A DNA stretch of 64,000 bases from Paulownia fortunei (lineage: Eukaryota > Streptophyta > Magnoliopsida > Lamiales > Paulowniaceae), in NCBI GenBank assembly GCA_019321725.1, contig CM033113.1:11966001-12030000 (forward strand). Reading direction: 5' to 3'. Every line of letters starts with the position of its first letter. Within the stretch, counting starts at the first letter, position 1. Under the pieces are notes generated by a model. The model searched no databases. It was not told where the DNA came from and saw only the letters and a list, made by a program, of their open reading frames with translations. Below are positions 1-11,947 of the stretch, piece after piece. A program made the translations under genes and the position numbers.

Positions 1-3000
1 GGGACAAACCCCAACTCCTCAAAGGCACAAACATATTAAGGGTAATTAATTTTGAGGTGAAACCAAAAGGTTATTAATTGATTGAATTCTTGATCAATGT
101 CATCAATAATCTAGTTGTGATTTCAAGTATTTGAAATAAATATATACTAAAATGAAAAGTACTTTTTCTTGTCTTCTTGATCAAATTATCCATGTTGCCC
201 CCTATTTATGTCAAAAATCCTCTTCTGACCCTCCCCTTTCTCCCCTCCTTTCCTTTTTTTTTTTTTTTCCTAGTAAAATAGCCAAATACATTATTACTTT
301 ATATGTCGACTAACATATAGATTAATGATAAATCAACAAATTTATAAGTAGCAACTGTTATAGAAGACAAATGCTTGTATATGTTGATGGGAATCGAACT
401 CAAAACTTTTAAATTTTGAAACTTTAATTTTGCAATTTGAATTAAACTTTATCGATTGTTCATACCTCCATTGATACTAAAGATATAATATGTTTTTATG
501 TTCAGCATATATGTTAAGAAACTTCACTATATAAATCAAAAGCCACCTAGCCTAAGAGAGTAATGTGATTGGTATTTTTGTTGAAGTGAATTGAAGTACC
601 TTATAATATAACAATTTCATAAAAATGATATATTTATAAACTATAATCCTTCAATTTGAATACAATCTTACATAATTCATTACATCAATATATCAAATAT
701 TAATATAAGAAACTGTCTTAATTTGAGATCTCAATCTCACTATTTGCACATTATTGAGTGGACTATTCATGTTTTGCCAATGAAATTACTATGTTTATTA
801 CAATGACAAAATATTCAACAACCCAATTGAAGTTCATGCTTGAGTATCAACCATTGTCCCTTTATTAAATCACGCACCATCTTCTTGTCTCTCCTATAAA
901 AGATAATCATAGGACTACTAGGTTATAGATATGGGCCATTAAATCTATTATGGGGAGTGGAACTTTATAAAGTAGAAAAGGAACTTCTAATCTTTTTAGA
1001 TTAGATTTGAGTGATGATTGCTTTATCATTGTGTTGATTGAGCTTAATTTATAGTTCAAAATATAGATGCACACTAATTATTAGGCCAAAATAACTTATT
1101 AATAATGTTGATTACAGATATCGAGTTATAAATTTGCTATCTAAACATCTTTAGGACGTGTTTATTGAATTGAGATCAATTAGCAAATACCTAGAGAATT
1201 CTAATTAAATTTGATATTTTTCACTTTGAAACCTATAAGAAAATAAACTATTTTTCGATATAATTGTATTATACAATCAAACTCAAATAATTGATATCTA
1301 ATTTAACTAATTCAAAGCAAAATGTTATCTAAATTTGCTTTTGTTTGAGCCTATGAGGTCTTATCCAAGTATTAAAACCGACGCCTCAAGACACTACAAC
1401 CAAGAGTTCTTGGTTTTAAAAGTTCCACTTATGTGAGTGTATTTGTATATTTTAATAATAGCTAATTAGTTGATTATAGATCGTTAGTATTTATTAAAGA
1501 TTATTAATTAATTCTTGATGATTAATATTCATGATATAAAATTAATTTACTCAAAAGATATAAAAATTTGCTATGCATATGTGATGAATCCAAGATGAGA
1601 TCCACATGATCCATATATATGGTTAATTATATATTTCTACGGATTTTTCATAATAATTTTAAATGTTAAAAAATGAATTTATTGAATTATACACATGTCT
1701 ATTGTAATTTGAAAGAAGTTTGTTCAATGGATAACAGTTTTACAAACACAAAGTAAAAAATGAACAATTGAGGCCGATTTGTGTATATTCTTAAAAATAC
1801 TGATGAGTTTTTCATAAATTGAACTTTTCTTAAGTTCATGTTTACACTATGCAGCTATTATAGAGCTCGGAGTTTTTCTAGCCTTAGTTCAATTGTTTGG
1901 TTTGTGTTCAATTATTCTAGTAATATTTATAATTTTTTAACAATTTATTTGTAAATGACATCATGAAAATTTTTAGTGATTGCCGTTTCATATTAGTACA
2001 ATCTTGTATTCACGCACTTAATTATTTTTTTCATTTTCCGTATATTATTTTTCCATGAGATCTATCAGTTTATTATATTGTAATTGCAACATAATGCGTA
2101 TATTACATAATATAATTTTATATAACTATATAAATTTCTATTGAAATAATATTACATTTTTTTTTTGTTTTATTGCACCCCACCAATAATAAATCTTGGT
2201 TATTAGAATCCATTGCCATACGCTTGAGGATATGCATGCAAACGTAGTTTGGTTTCACATCAACTAATATCAATTTGGTAAAATGGAAGACGAGAAGGAA
2301 AATGATCAAAAAAGTAAAGTACTGAGAAAAAAAATAATTTTTTTTTTTATTTAAATTGAAGAACCAAACACTGCTTAAGGGTTTGTATGCTATACGCATA
2401 AAGTTTTGAGTTCATGAATTTGCTTGTCTTCTTCATTATCTTGCGTGCTGTTTGCCACGACAAAAAAAATGTCTAAACAAATTAAAAGTTCTCCCTACTA
2501 GCCTAGCTCTACTTGCTTAGGCACCAAACAAAAATTAAATTACTGAGTACAAAATATGGTTTGTACAATTTAGTTTGCTATACTGTTAAATTTAGATAAA
2601 AAAAAAGTGAAGATATAAAAAGAAGATCATTAAAAAATTATGTGGTTTGGTGACATATTGTTCAGAGATAAAATATCTAAAGATCATAAAATTTGTATTA
2701 TTATTTCTTACTATTACATTACAAATAGTTCAATTATAATGAGAAGAATAATAAGTGGAAAAAATTACTCTAGTATCAAATTGTACGAAATAATTTTTTT
2801 TATAATAATAATAACTTAAATTGATGTGGTTTTTCAGTTATATCAAATTGTCAGCTTTGATTCTTTCGCACCCTCTCAAGTTGAACATGAAAATAATAAT
2901 TAAAGTCTTTCAAGAATTTATTGGATGCCTTGCACTTTTGTGGTTGAATATGAATAATGACAGAAAATACACAGAAAATGATACATCGAACACTCTAATA

Positions 3001-3305
3001 TGGAATAATTTACTAACGCAATAGTTAATGTTTAACCAAGAATACATACACAAAATGACTATCGTACCCAAAGGAAGATGGTTTGATCATTTGGCCTATA
3101 TCTATGAATAAAATGCTAAAGGGTTTAAACACTTATATTATTTCCTCTTATTATTACATTACAAATGATTTTCTATCTATATAAGTGAATTACAATGAGA
3201 AGAATAATAAATGAAGGAAATCACTCAAATATATAATCAAACATATCACAAGAATTAATTACTTAAATTAATGTGAAAATACAATTATATCAAAATATCA
3301 ACTTT
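1..3305. other. Gene-free AT-rich intergenic DNA
   Basis: I see no ORF with recognisable domains here; the few ORFs of 60-90 codons are lysine/isoleucine/phenylalanine-rich translations of AT-rich DNA. The only motif noted is a tRNA B-box-like string at 389-401 on the minus strand, without a convincing A box at the right distance. Poly-T and poly-A runs (around 250-270 and 2330-2350) are simple sequence. Confidence 0.6.
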
Positions 3306-3334
3306 TATATATATATATATATATATACACACAC
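3306..3334. repeat. (TA)n-(CA)n microsatellite
   Basis: Alternating TA from 3306 runs into ACAC repeats ending at 3334. It is ordinary simple sequence. Confidence 0.9.
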
Positions 3335-3492
3335 TTTTTGGGGTTTAAGTTGAACTGTTGCAGGTTTTTCAAATAAATTTTAAAAATTACAAAATAGACA
3401 ATAGTACATATTCAGTGAAGAGGTTTTGATTTCGAATTTCATTTTTGTTTACTTGTACAGCAGTAAGTATTAATAGTTGATATTTATAAATT

Positions 3493-3527
3493 ATTAATTA
3501 ATAATTAATAATTTATTATTAATTAAT
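3493..3527. repeat. 13-bp perfect inverted repeat
   Basis: ATTAATTAATAAT at 3493-3505 is exactly complementary to 3515-3527 with a 9-nt loop. It is made only of A and T, so it may be a chance product of low-complexity sequence. No gene adjoins it that it could terminate. Confidence 0.6.
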
Positions 3528-3650
3528 GATATTATGAATGAAGTATTTCATTGCTTCACTTAAAAAAACATAAAGTATTTGAATTAAATTTCATAAAAAT
3601 AGCAAACGCGTATAAAAACTGTACTAGTACTGTTTTTCACTGTTCTTTGT

Positions 3651-3712
3651 CCCCCTTCGCCCCCGCCCCCGCCCCCAAAAACCCCACCCAAAAAAAAAAA
3701 AAAAAAAAAAAA
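3651..3712. repeat. C-run cluster followed by poly-A
   Basis: The + strand carries C runs at 3651-3655, 3660-3664, 3666-3670, 3672-3676, 3682-3685 and 3687-3689, then 23 A residues at 3690-3712. The minus strand therefore has six G runs of 3-5 separated by short loops, which fits the usual G-quadruplex pattern. The ORFs read through it (proline-rich + strand, glycine/phenylalanine-rich - strand) are artefacts of the tract. Confidence 0.8.
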
Positions 3713-4434
3713 CATGAAAAAAAAGAAGACTATTTTTAAAACATCAAAAGTAACTAGCACTAATTCAACTAACCTTACCAAACAAGATTCGTTCTTTGGG
3801 TAGTGGGAGTGGTATGAAATTGCTTTGCCATAAAAATCACAACTTGGCCCGGGAAGAGCTAAGCTCAATTGAGGCTAAGTGTTTATATAAAAAAAATTAA
3901 ATCTTAGAATTGGAATATTTGTAAATATTTCCATCAATTAATTAAACATACTTTTCATCTATCTTAATTTCGTGACTCCAAATTATTGGATCCAAACACA
4001 CTACCAATGTAATTTTTACGATATTAATGCTTGTTGATAATTATCCAAATTATAGTTTAAAATCGTCACAAACTAGTAAGTAAAACAAGTAAAATTATAC
4101 ATGCAACTCTTCATATATCATATTCAGTTTGTTTTTTTTTTTTCCTTTTTCATAAGAATTTATAGCAACATATCAATCTTTAATTATATTCTCTGCCGAA
4201 AAGAAAAAGATAATTAATGAATCATATAAATTTGGATTTCTCAAAAGGCATAGATTCCCTGCTTTTCGATAGTACAAGCATGTGAATTCTGTAAAGGATT
4301 CTCATATCAAACGGTGAATTGTTATATAGTTCCATTGTATTAATTTTTAAGTGTCTAACTATATAGTATACCTTATGATAGTCTATTTATTTGTATCATA
4401 CTTTCAAAAGGCTAAATTCTTCAACCTTCTTATT

Positions 4435-4586
4435 CACGAACGAAGTCAGTAGGGGATGCACACGACAGTCGCTCCTTTAGTTTATTTATAATCTTAAATT
4501 TTATATATAAATTATATATAATTTAAATTTTTTCAGCTCCAAATTTTTTTTCTCCCATAATGCACAAACTATCTATCTCGTCTCTA
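4435..4586. mobile_element. Candidate short hAT-like element
   Basis: The left end (ACGAAGTCAG at 4439-4448) resembles the left end of the better-defined hAT-like insertion at 38248. The right end, read on the opposite strand, begins TAGAGACGAGATAG, again like that family. I found no matching 8-bp TSD, so the boundaries are tentative. Confidence 0.3.
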
Positions 4587-4974
4587 AAACTACTTGGTTT
4601 TATTTTTTATTGTTTTGATAAAATTATTTTTAGAGAATTAATTTGGTAGTGGGATTGAAAAATGTATGAACAATAAAAATGTATTTGAATGTAAAAATGA
4701 TGTAATGTAATTTGAGATATATTTTTTACTGTAAATATCTTGTCAATGCTATTTATTATAGTTAATGAGAATATTTTCAACTGTAGTTAATGGGGATATA
4801 ATAGTATAAATGATTATTTAAATATTGTAATAGATGGTTGATATTTTTTAAAGAAAAAAATATAGTTTTTATATATAAAAAAAGTGACAAATACATTTTT
4901 ATTTCTGGAAAAGAAAAATGCTAGATGACTCTATCCCTACTTTTACTTATGTTGAAAGCAAATATACCAAGAAA

Positions 4975-5030
<56 letters not shown>
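4975..5030. repeat. (AC)n(AT)n(GT)n palindromic microsatellite
   Basis: An AC tract (about 4975-4997), an AT tract (to 5010) and a GT tract (5011-5030) lie back to back. AC and GT are complementary, so the whole 56 bp is self-complementary and could fold into one hairpin or cruciform. The 93-codon ORF spanning it has a His-Thr/Val-Cys repeat and is not a gene. Confidence 0.9.
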
Positions 5031-5031
<1 letters not shown>

Positions 5032-6510
5032 CCCTTTGTGAGAAAATGTGAATTGGCACATAATAACAAGTCCCATGTGAGTTTACAACCTCGTTCAAAT
5101 AGCTATAAGATATACATTCCATTCCAAATCCTTGGCTTTAAATACAAATACATAGAGGGAATGAATAAGACAGCACTGAAATTTCATATTGAAAATTGAG
5201 AAAGAAAAAAAATACTTTAAGCTGGTGGGTGAAGACAGGCTCAATCCTAGAAAACCAGAAAACACTTTCAAAGTCCAAGACCTTAGCTTTGATTTTAGCT
5301 AAAAGACAAACAAGGAAACAAACATACCCTTGGTGACAACAATTTACTTTTCCCTAAACCCTCCTACGTAGTATTTGAAATCACCTCTGTGCAAGTGAGC
5401 TCATATCTGAATATACCAGTTACACATATATAGAGACGGACCGAGTAGGGGGATGGATTCGGTGATCGTCCCTCTTAATTTTAATAATCACAAGTTCCAC
5501 ATATAAATTTAAAAAAAAATAAATTAAATTTTATTTAATTTATAAAATTACCCCCCGTATAAATTAGAATATATATTTATATAATATTTCATATTGATTA
5601 TGAAAGAAAACTTATATTGATTTATAAATAAATATAATAATTTTTTCTAACACTTTAGATTAATTATTGTTGCAAAGTGAAAGACAATATAAATAGTTAC
5701 CAGTGGACTATACTTTATGCTAGAATCTCACTTAGAGCCACATCCGGTGGATCCAAGGTATGATAAAGTGGGAAGAAACTATAATAATAAATTTTTCTAA
5801 TGATTTAGGTTAACTATTTTCATAGAGAGTGAGAAGGAGCGCATCAAAAATTAAATTTTTTTAGTTTAGATTAATTATTTTTACAAATGAGAATGAGCAT
5901 CCCAAAGTTAAAAATATTGGCTCGATAGGGGCACACATGCAAGGTAGATTATGTATTGTAGGGAGAGAGATTTGTAGTGGAATAATAAATTAGTATAAAG
6001 TAAGGGTAAGAAGAGCTGGACTTTGAAAGTTGAAGCCTTTGAGAGTGTTGGGGAGGGGAAGAATATTCTAGCGTCACCAAAGTTAAACAGCTAAACTCCA
6101 AAGTTTAAATTCTAAACAAACACATAAAGCAAAACATCATTAGATTATGATTAAAGGGTGAGCAGGAAAAGTCAGCCCACAAGGAGACGACTACTCACAC
6201 TTCTAAAAATTCACTGCTTTTGTCAGTTGGCTGTCTGTTGAGTAATTTAATCTGGTCCTAACTGTAATCTTGATATTACTTTTGGTTTGGTTTAAACTGT
6301 TTTTGGGAGTCTGCCTTTTAAAACTTGTAACATCGGTTAATTGCATTTCACCCCTTTCTGAAATACGACTATGGCAATTTATTCCATAGACAAAATAAAT
6401 AGGCAAAAAAAGAACATGGGGCTTTTTTGACTATTCATTTTGTTTAGGGGGCTAAATTCTAAATATTGCTTCTAAAAAATGAATCTTATTGCGTTCGGAA
6501 GAACGATGCA
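5031..6510. other. Gene-free intergenic stretch
   Basis: I recognise no gene. At about 5433 a TAGAGACGGA string followed by a G run resembles the end of hAT-like elements, but no partner terminus was found downstream. A short G-rich piece around 6006-6055 is not coding. Confidence 0.55.
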
Positions 6511-6769
6511 TTAATTTTATTTTTTTAGGGCATTAAATTGTCATTATCTTCCATTTGGGTAGATTGCATTTGACCCCTTATGATGTTTTAAATTTGAATT
6601 AGTAGAACTTCCAAAAATTTTACAATACGTGTGGCAACTATTAATTTTATTTCTGGGGGCGTTAATTGTCATTTTCTTCCATTTGGGTAGATTGCATTTG
6701 ACCCCTTACACAACAATTTGAATTTGAATTAGTAGAACTTCTAAAAATTATACAATACGTGTGGCAACC
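6511..6769. repeat. 130-bp direct tandem duplication (2 units)
   Basis: Unit 1 (6511-6640) and unit 2 (6641-6769) start with TTAATTTTAT, share a long identical block (CTTCCATTTGGGTAGATTGC, 6548-6567 and about 6678-6697), and end with ACAATACGTGTGGCAAC. They differ by scattered substitutions. There is no coding potential. Confidence 0.9.
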
Positions 6770-6998
6770 ATGCGAAATTCTTGTCTCTTGCCTTGAAATT
6801 TAGTTGGAAAGTAGAGTAGTTGAGTTGTAGGACTACCTCAGATTGGGAACACGTATCATGCATTTGGTTATAGAAAAGTCAGGAATTGAATTCCAACATT
6901 TTCCTTTAAAGCAAAGATTGCTTTAATAACTTTAAGAGAATCATTAAAGTGGTCATCATCTAACATTCAATGTGAAGGAATCATCCAACTATCAAACT

Positions 6999-8142
6999 AT
7001 CCATTTTTATCCATGACCAACCCCTTCTCTTCTGTATGAACTTTATGGTTGATGTTACTGTCTCTGTCTCAAATTATGTACACTATGTGAATAGGGCACA
7101 AAGTTTTATACGAGTTGAAAAAATAATAATTTTAAGTATTTTTATAATATACTTATTAAGAATAATGGTTGAAAATTAATAATGTTACATCACTACTCAA
7201 AATATGAGAATACAAAATTTTTTAATTTAAGAAATTAAATTTTATTTTCGGAGGTAAAAAAAACCTATAGAGTTAGAACATAAAGAATAGCATTCTTTGA
7301 ACAATTGATCAAGACTCAAGTGGGTTGTGATTTTTCTTTTGTTTTCTTTTCCCCGTCTTTGTTTTCTCATTGAAATGTGAGATGGGATTAGCCAATAGTG
7401 TACACCGTCATTAGGACGACTATTCACTTTTTATGCTAGTCTATTATCACCATTTTTATCCATGACCAAGCTCTTGTCTATTCCTCCAACATAAACATGA
7501 TCTTTAATTATACTACTTTCGTCCCAAAATTATGTATATAATATGGCATGGTTTGATGAAAAGTTTAGATGAGGGTAGAAAAAATAAATGGAATTTTTAG
7601 TTTTATTTTGAATATTTTGAGAAAAGTACTTTGGGGAGATTTACAGGAGAATGTAATATATCGAAAAGTGTAGTAATTAGAATGTTTTAAAATATTTTGG
7701 GAGAAAAGAAGATTGTTTTGGAGGAAAATATAACGGAGAATATGTAATTTTGTTTAAATTTATTTTGAGAGAATAAAAATAAAATAAATATAATTAAAAG
7801 TTTTAAGTATGTTTATAATATTATCCTTTAAAGTAGTGGTCGATGGTTAAAAGTGTTATATCACTACTTAAAGTAAAAAAATATAAAAAGTTTCTAATTT
7901 AAGAAATAAAATTTTACTTTAAAACGTTTAAAAAAAATAATAAAATTGAAACAAAAGAAGTAGAATTCATTGAACAATTGGCCAAGACTCAAGTGGGTAT
8001 AGATTTTTTTTTTTCTTTTCTCTTTCTTTCTTTTCTTTTTAATTTCAAAGTGGGGTAAAAAATCTTATTGAAATGTGAGATGGGATTAGGCAATGGTGTG
8101 CACTGTCATTAGGACGATTATTCCCTTTTTATGCTAGTTTGC
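6999..8142. repeat. Diverged direct duplication, two copies
   Basis: About 6999-7437 is repeated as about 7447-8142. Shared blocks in the same order include a Phe/Leu-rich stretch beginning ATTTTTATCCATGACCAA, a CTCAAATTATGTA-like block, the GAACAATTG..CAAGACTCAAGTGGG block (7300 and 7973) and GAAATGTGAGATGGGATTAG (7372-7391 and 8070-8089). The second copy carries roughly 250 bp of extra AT-rich sequence. The phrase TTCGTCCCAAAATTATGTA resembles ends of plant Stowaway-type MITEs; I could not define termini. Confidence 0.7.
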
Positions 8143-8936
8143 TTGTCGTTCTCTCTGGATTTACGTTTGTTTGACAGTTGGGGCACGTGCATGGCTTCTG
8201 CATTTTCTTCATAACCCATGAAATTTTCACATCATCATGCAATTTTTACCTATTGTTCAACTTGTTCACCACTGGTGTTGCTTTGGTTACTAACTTTGCT
8301 GTACCTTATCTTTTATCGTTTATGGTGCATTGAAGTTGAAAATTTGAAAGGTAGTCCTAATATATTTCATTCTTCGGGATAATATTAATGTGGATATGTT
8401 TCTCATTAAGATATTTACTCTTTAATCCCTTATCTTTGCTATTTCAGTATTCATTTTCGTAAATATATTTTGTGATTGCGCAAAATTACGTGAAGCCACC
8501 ACAGAGAAATGGTTGTTTTTCTAGAAATATGTCAAGAATATTCATTGGTATTGGAGAAATTTATCAAGAATATTACATTATAAGTTTAATCTGCGTTCGT
8601 GTTTTGAATTGTTTAAACTTAACTTCATTTCACAAACATACGAGAAGAATCAAAGTTGGTTTGTTTTTGCTTGAACTGAATTAGACTCGCGCTTGTAATG
8701 CGTTTAATCTAAGCGAACTAGATAGTGGTGGATTACCCAAGATTATAATTAGAGGCATGAAAACGTGTTGAGGCATATTTTGAGGAGCTTATATAGATTA
8801 TTTAAGCCACAATAGTCATTACTATGTGTGTGTGTGTTGGGGGTGGGGGGTTACGGATTGTCTTATTTATTTATGAAAAATGCTAAATATCACCACTTAG
8901 CTCTTCAATCTTTTTTTATTTTTTTTATCTTCTTTA

Positions 8937-9006
8937 TCATTTTGAATCGTATTGATTGATTAAATTTTTCTCTTTCATTTTGAATCGTATTGATTGATTA
9001 AATTCT
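8937..9006. repeat. 38-bp tandem repeat (2 units)
   Basis: TCATTTTGAATCGTATTGAT begins at 8937 and again at 8975, each followed by TGATTAAATT. The two units are nearly identical. Confidence 0.85.
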
Positions 9007-9404
9007 TACAAATAAATTAAATGTTTCAATAACTGCTTACTAAAACGAGAGGTGAAAGTTGCTTTGTGAGATAAAGTAATAGTTTTTTGGTAAAATTACC
9101 ATCCATTCATGTTATTAATGGTGAAATCTTTTTCTTCATACTTGCGGCGTCCCTCTCAAACATGTCAATATCATAAAGATCAGCCAGATATACAATTTGA
9201 AAGTGGGGTTCTTGAGATTAATCAAACCAATGGGTCACAATAGACATATATATTCATGCTTGGTGATTGGAGCAAAGTTTTAGTAAATAATATAAAAAAA
9301 CAAAAAGCAAAACAATTATGGGATAATCATTCCAATCAGAAAGGCATGGACTCCAACTTTCTCTGGACCTCATCATATGTGTCATCATACACTCTTGAGT
9401 CCTG

Positions 9405-9420
9405 CCCCCCCCCCCCCCCC
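9405..9420. repeat. Poly-C run (C16)
   Basis: Sixteen consecutive C residues lie about 470 bp upstream of the IDD start codon. The length is prone to slippage and to sequencing error. The proline-rich ORF crossing it is spurious. Confidence 0.9.
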
Positions 9421-9681
9421 TCCCCAACCCCTACTCTCCAACTTTTACCTTTCACCGCCTCCCATGAAAAAAAAAGCCCAAATAATCTTTATTGGGAAAA
9501 TAGTTAAAAATCTGTAACATACCAGAGATGTAATATTCTTATAAAAATTCTGGCCCAAAAAATTGGTCAAACTCTGTGACAAATACTATTACTAGTTTGT
9601 GTTACTTAATAAGATTGAAAACCTTAATCAGCCACTTATTCTCTTTGGAGCTTTTCTTACTTCCATCACTAATACTACCAT

Positions 9682-9686
<5 letters not shown>

Positions 9687-9717
<31 letters not shown>
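9687..9717. repeat. (GA)n microsatellite upstream of the IDD start
   Basis: About fifteen GA repeats sit 170 bp 5' of the IDD ATG, probably in the 5' leader or core promoter. GA/CT tracts are common in plant 5' leaders and can bind BPC/GAGA-binding proteins; that role here is an inference. Confidence 0.8.
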
Positions 9718-9720
<3 letters not shown>

Positions 9721-9885
9721 ATCCCTCCAATTCTGCATCAATCAGCTAGTGTTGTTTGAGTTTGACATCATAGCAAAAGGTATCTTTTAGCTGTTCTTTT
9801 TTGTTCTTGTAATACTATCACATCATTTTCTAGCTTGTAGATTGAATCCCACCTGAGAAGACAGAAAAAGGATTGTTAAAAGAAG

Positions 9886-11947
9886 ATGACAGAGGAAGTA
9901 ATTTCAATTGGTTCGACTCAAGATCCTGTTAATGGATCCAATCCTCCTCTAAAGAAGAAGAGAAACCTTCCAGGCACCCCAGGTTTGATTCTTTCTGATT
10001 GTCTAACTTAATTACAATTTCCAGGATAAGCATATTCAAGAATATTCAAGATTTTCCTTTTTACAACTTATCATATTAATGACAGATCCTGAAGCTGAAG
10101 TGATAGCCCTGTCCCCGAAGACCCTGATGGCCACCAACAGATTCTTGTGTGAAATATGTGGAAAGGGTTTCCAGAGGGATCAAAATTTGCAGCTACACAG
10201 GAGAGGGCACAACCTTCCATGGAAGCTGAAGCAAAGGACCAGCAAGGAAGTGCGAAAGCGCGTTTACGTGTGCCCAGAGAAGACGTGCGTCCACCACCAC
10301 CCTTCCAGGGCTCTAGGAGACTTGACCGGCATCAAGAAGCACTTCTGTCGAAAGCATGGGGAGAAGAAGTGGAAGTGCGATAAGTGTTCCAAACGTTACG
10401 CTGTGCATTCGGATTGGAAGGCCCACTCCAAGACTTGTGGCACTAGGGAATACAAATGTGATTGTGGGACTATCTTTTCAAGGTATTATCTCTCAATATT
10501 CTTGCTTTATCTTGGATATAGGTACTTCATCAAGAATTTAAGATTTCGAGTATTCGTTTCTTTTAGACGAACGATTAATAACACATCGTTCAATATTGCA
10601 AATAGATATTAAATTTAGTTAAGATTTAAATCATACATATAAAGAGAAGAAATATGCTATGCTAGTGCTAGAGGCCTTAGTGTCTAAAAAGTGAGAGGGT
10701 CCGTGTGGAGACAAATTTATAGTCAAAATGGGTTTGATTTTCAGCCCCCAAATAGTTTGTTACATTAGGATGTTTCTTCATCTTTCAAACAAGGGTCCTA
10801 TTTTTTTTCACCCCCTCATATGTAAATAATACAAATGTCCAAGTCTTGTTATGCTAGGATGAAATAGTTATAGGCTGGTCAATAACAATGGAGATTATAT
10901 ATATATGTTGCTCACTTCATATTTTGTACTACTATTTTGAGTCCAAATAATAATTCCTCGTTTGAATTTTACCATTAACTTTCATCAAAGAATTGTTTCA
11001 ATTATGTTAGTTATCTCCCTATGCTGATGAACAATTTTACTTTTCAATTTTGTATGAGCAGGAGAGATAGCTTCATCACTCATCGGGCATTTTGCGATGC
11101 CTTAGCTGAAGAAACAGCAAGATTTACAGCGGCATCTCACATGAACAACCATGCAGCAAATATCAATTATCATTTCATTGGATCATCGGCACTAGGGCAA
11201 GCAGGCATAGGGCAGCATTTCCCGTCGATTTTCAAACCAAACTCGGGCAATGATCAAAACATTGATCCAATTCCAATGGGACGAGGCCTACCCCTATGGA
11301 TGGCTCAGGGTCCAGGCCAGTTCCAAGATTCCATAGCCAAAAATCTTCAAGAAATGCATCCAATGGGAATCCCTATGACTTCTGGAGCACTGAATAACTT
11401 TACTCATAATCCACTTATTAACAATCCCAGCTCAAATCCTCCACCATCTACTTACCAGCTGAATTGGGATTTTGGAAATAAGCTTTCCCCCAATGGGGCT
11501 GAGGACTTAACCAATAATCCAATCCCTTTGAGCAATGTGAAAGAAGTTAGTGTTCCATCTTTGTTTAGCACTCAAAACCAAAGTCACCAACCATCTACTG
11601 CAACCATTTCTGCAACAGCTTTACTGCAGAAAGCTGCTCAAATTGGAGCCACCACAACTGACCCTTCATTCCTGGGAAACTTTGGGTTGAAGGGCAGTGA
11701 CAATATTTCTGTTCAAGATGGAAACAAGTTCTGTGGATTGTATGGTGCAAGCTCAGCAACTAGTGGCCTTGGGAGTGATGTAGAGAGCTCAGTGAATGAT
11801 CTTTCTGCCCTCAATCAGCTGGACATGTACCCTTCCAAGCGCCGCCGGCTGCCGAATGAAGAGATTTCAGGGGGAGAAACAAGGGATTTTCTTGGAGTTG
11901 GGATACAATCAATCTGCCATCCATCATCAATCAATGGATGGATATGA
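9886..11947 (+). CDS. INDETERMINATE-DOMAIN (IDD) C2H2 zinc-finger transcription factor
   Basis: This is a plant-specific nuclear DNA-binding protein. I join exons 9886-9982, 10086-10482 and 11062-11947, using GT-AG introns and keeping the reading frame (459 aa). The start ATG opens a 32-residue leader ending in the KKKR nuclear-signal motif (23-26) and NLPGTP. The ID domain follows with four fingers: C2H2 at C54/C57/H70/H74, C2H2 at C95/C100/H118/H123, C2HC at C130/C133/H146/C150 and C2HC at C157/C159/H172/C176. The last exon codes a Ser/Asn/Pro-rich tail with the two family C-terminal motifs, SATALLQKAAQIGAT (348-362) and TRDFLGVG (438-445). Residue 140 is His where IDD proteins usually have Gln, as I recall the family. 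IDD proteins act in development, gibberellin/DELLA and root-patterning pathways; which member this is cannot be decided here. No frame break is seen. Confidence 0.93.

Larger units (their letters stand above)
8143..9686. other. Upstream region of the IDD gene
   Basis: I recognise no coding sequence. The stretch holds a (TG)n/G-rich tract (8824-8850), the 38-bp tandem repeat at 8937 and the poly-C run at 9405. The region nearest 9686 probably contains the promoter of the IDD gene, but no TATA box or transcription start can be assigned with confidence. Confidence 0.4.

Noticed and set aside
3584..3868. 94-codon minus-strand ORF with Gly/Phe-rich middle
   Set aside because: It is a translation of the poly-A and C-run tract; no domain, and the opposite strand is equally open.
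4918..5199. 93-codon + strand ORF
   Set aside because: Its core is the AC/AT/GT microsatellite read as Thr-His and Val-Cys repeats.
9256..9507. 83-codon + strand ORF upstream of the IDD gene
   Set aside because: It contains the C16 run read as prolines, with no conserved feature.
10156..10541. Two ORFs overlapping IDD exon 2
   Set aside because: They are in other frames of the zinc-finger exon.
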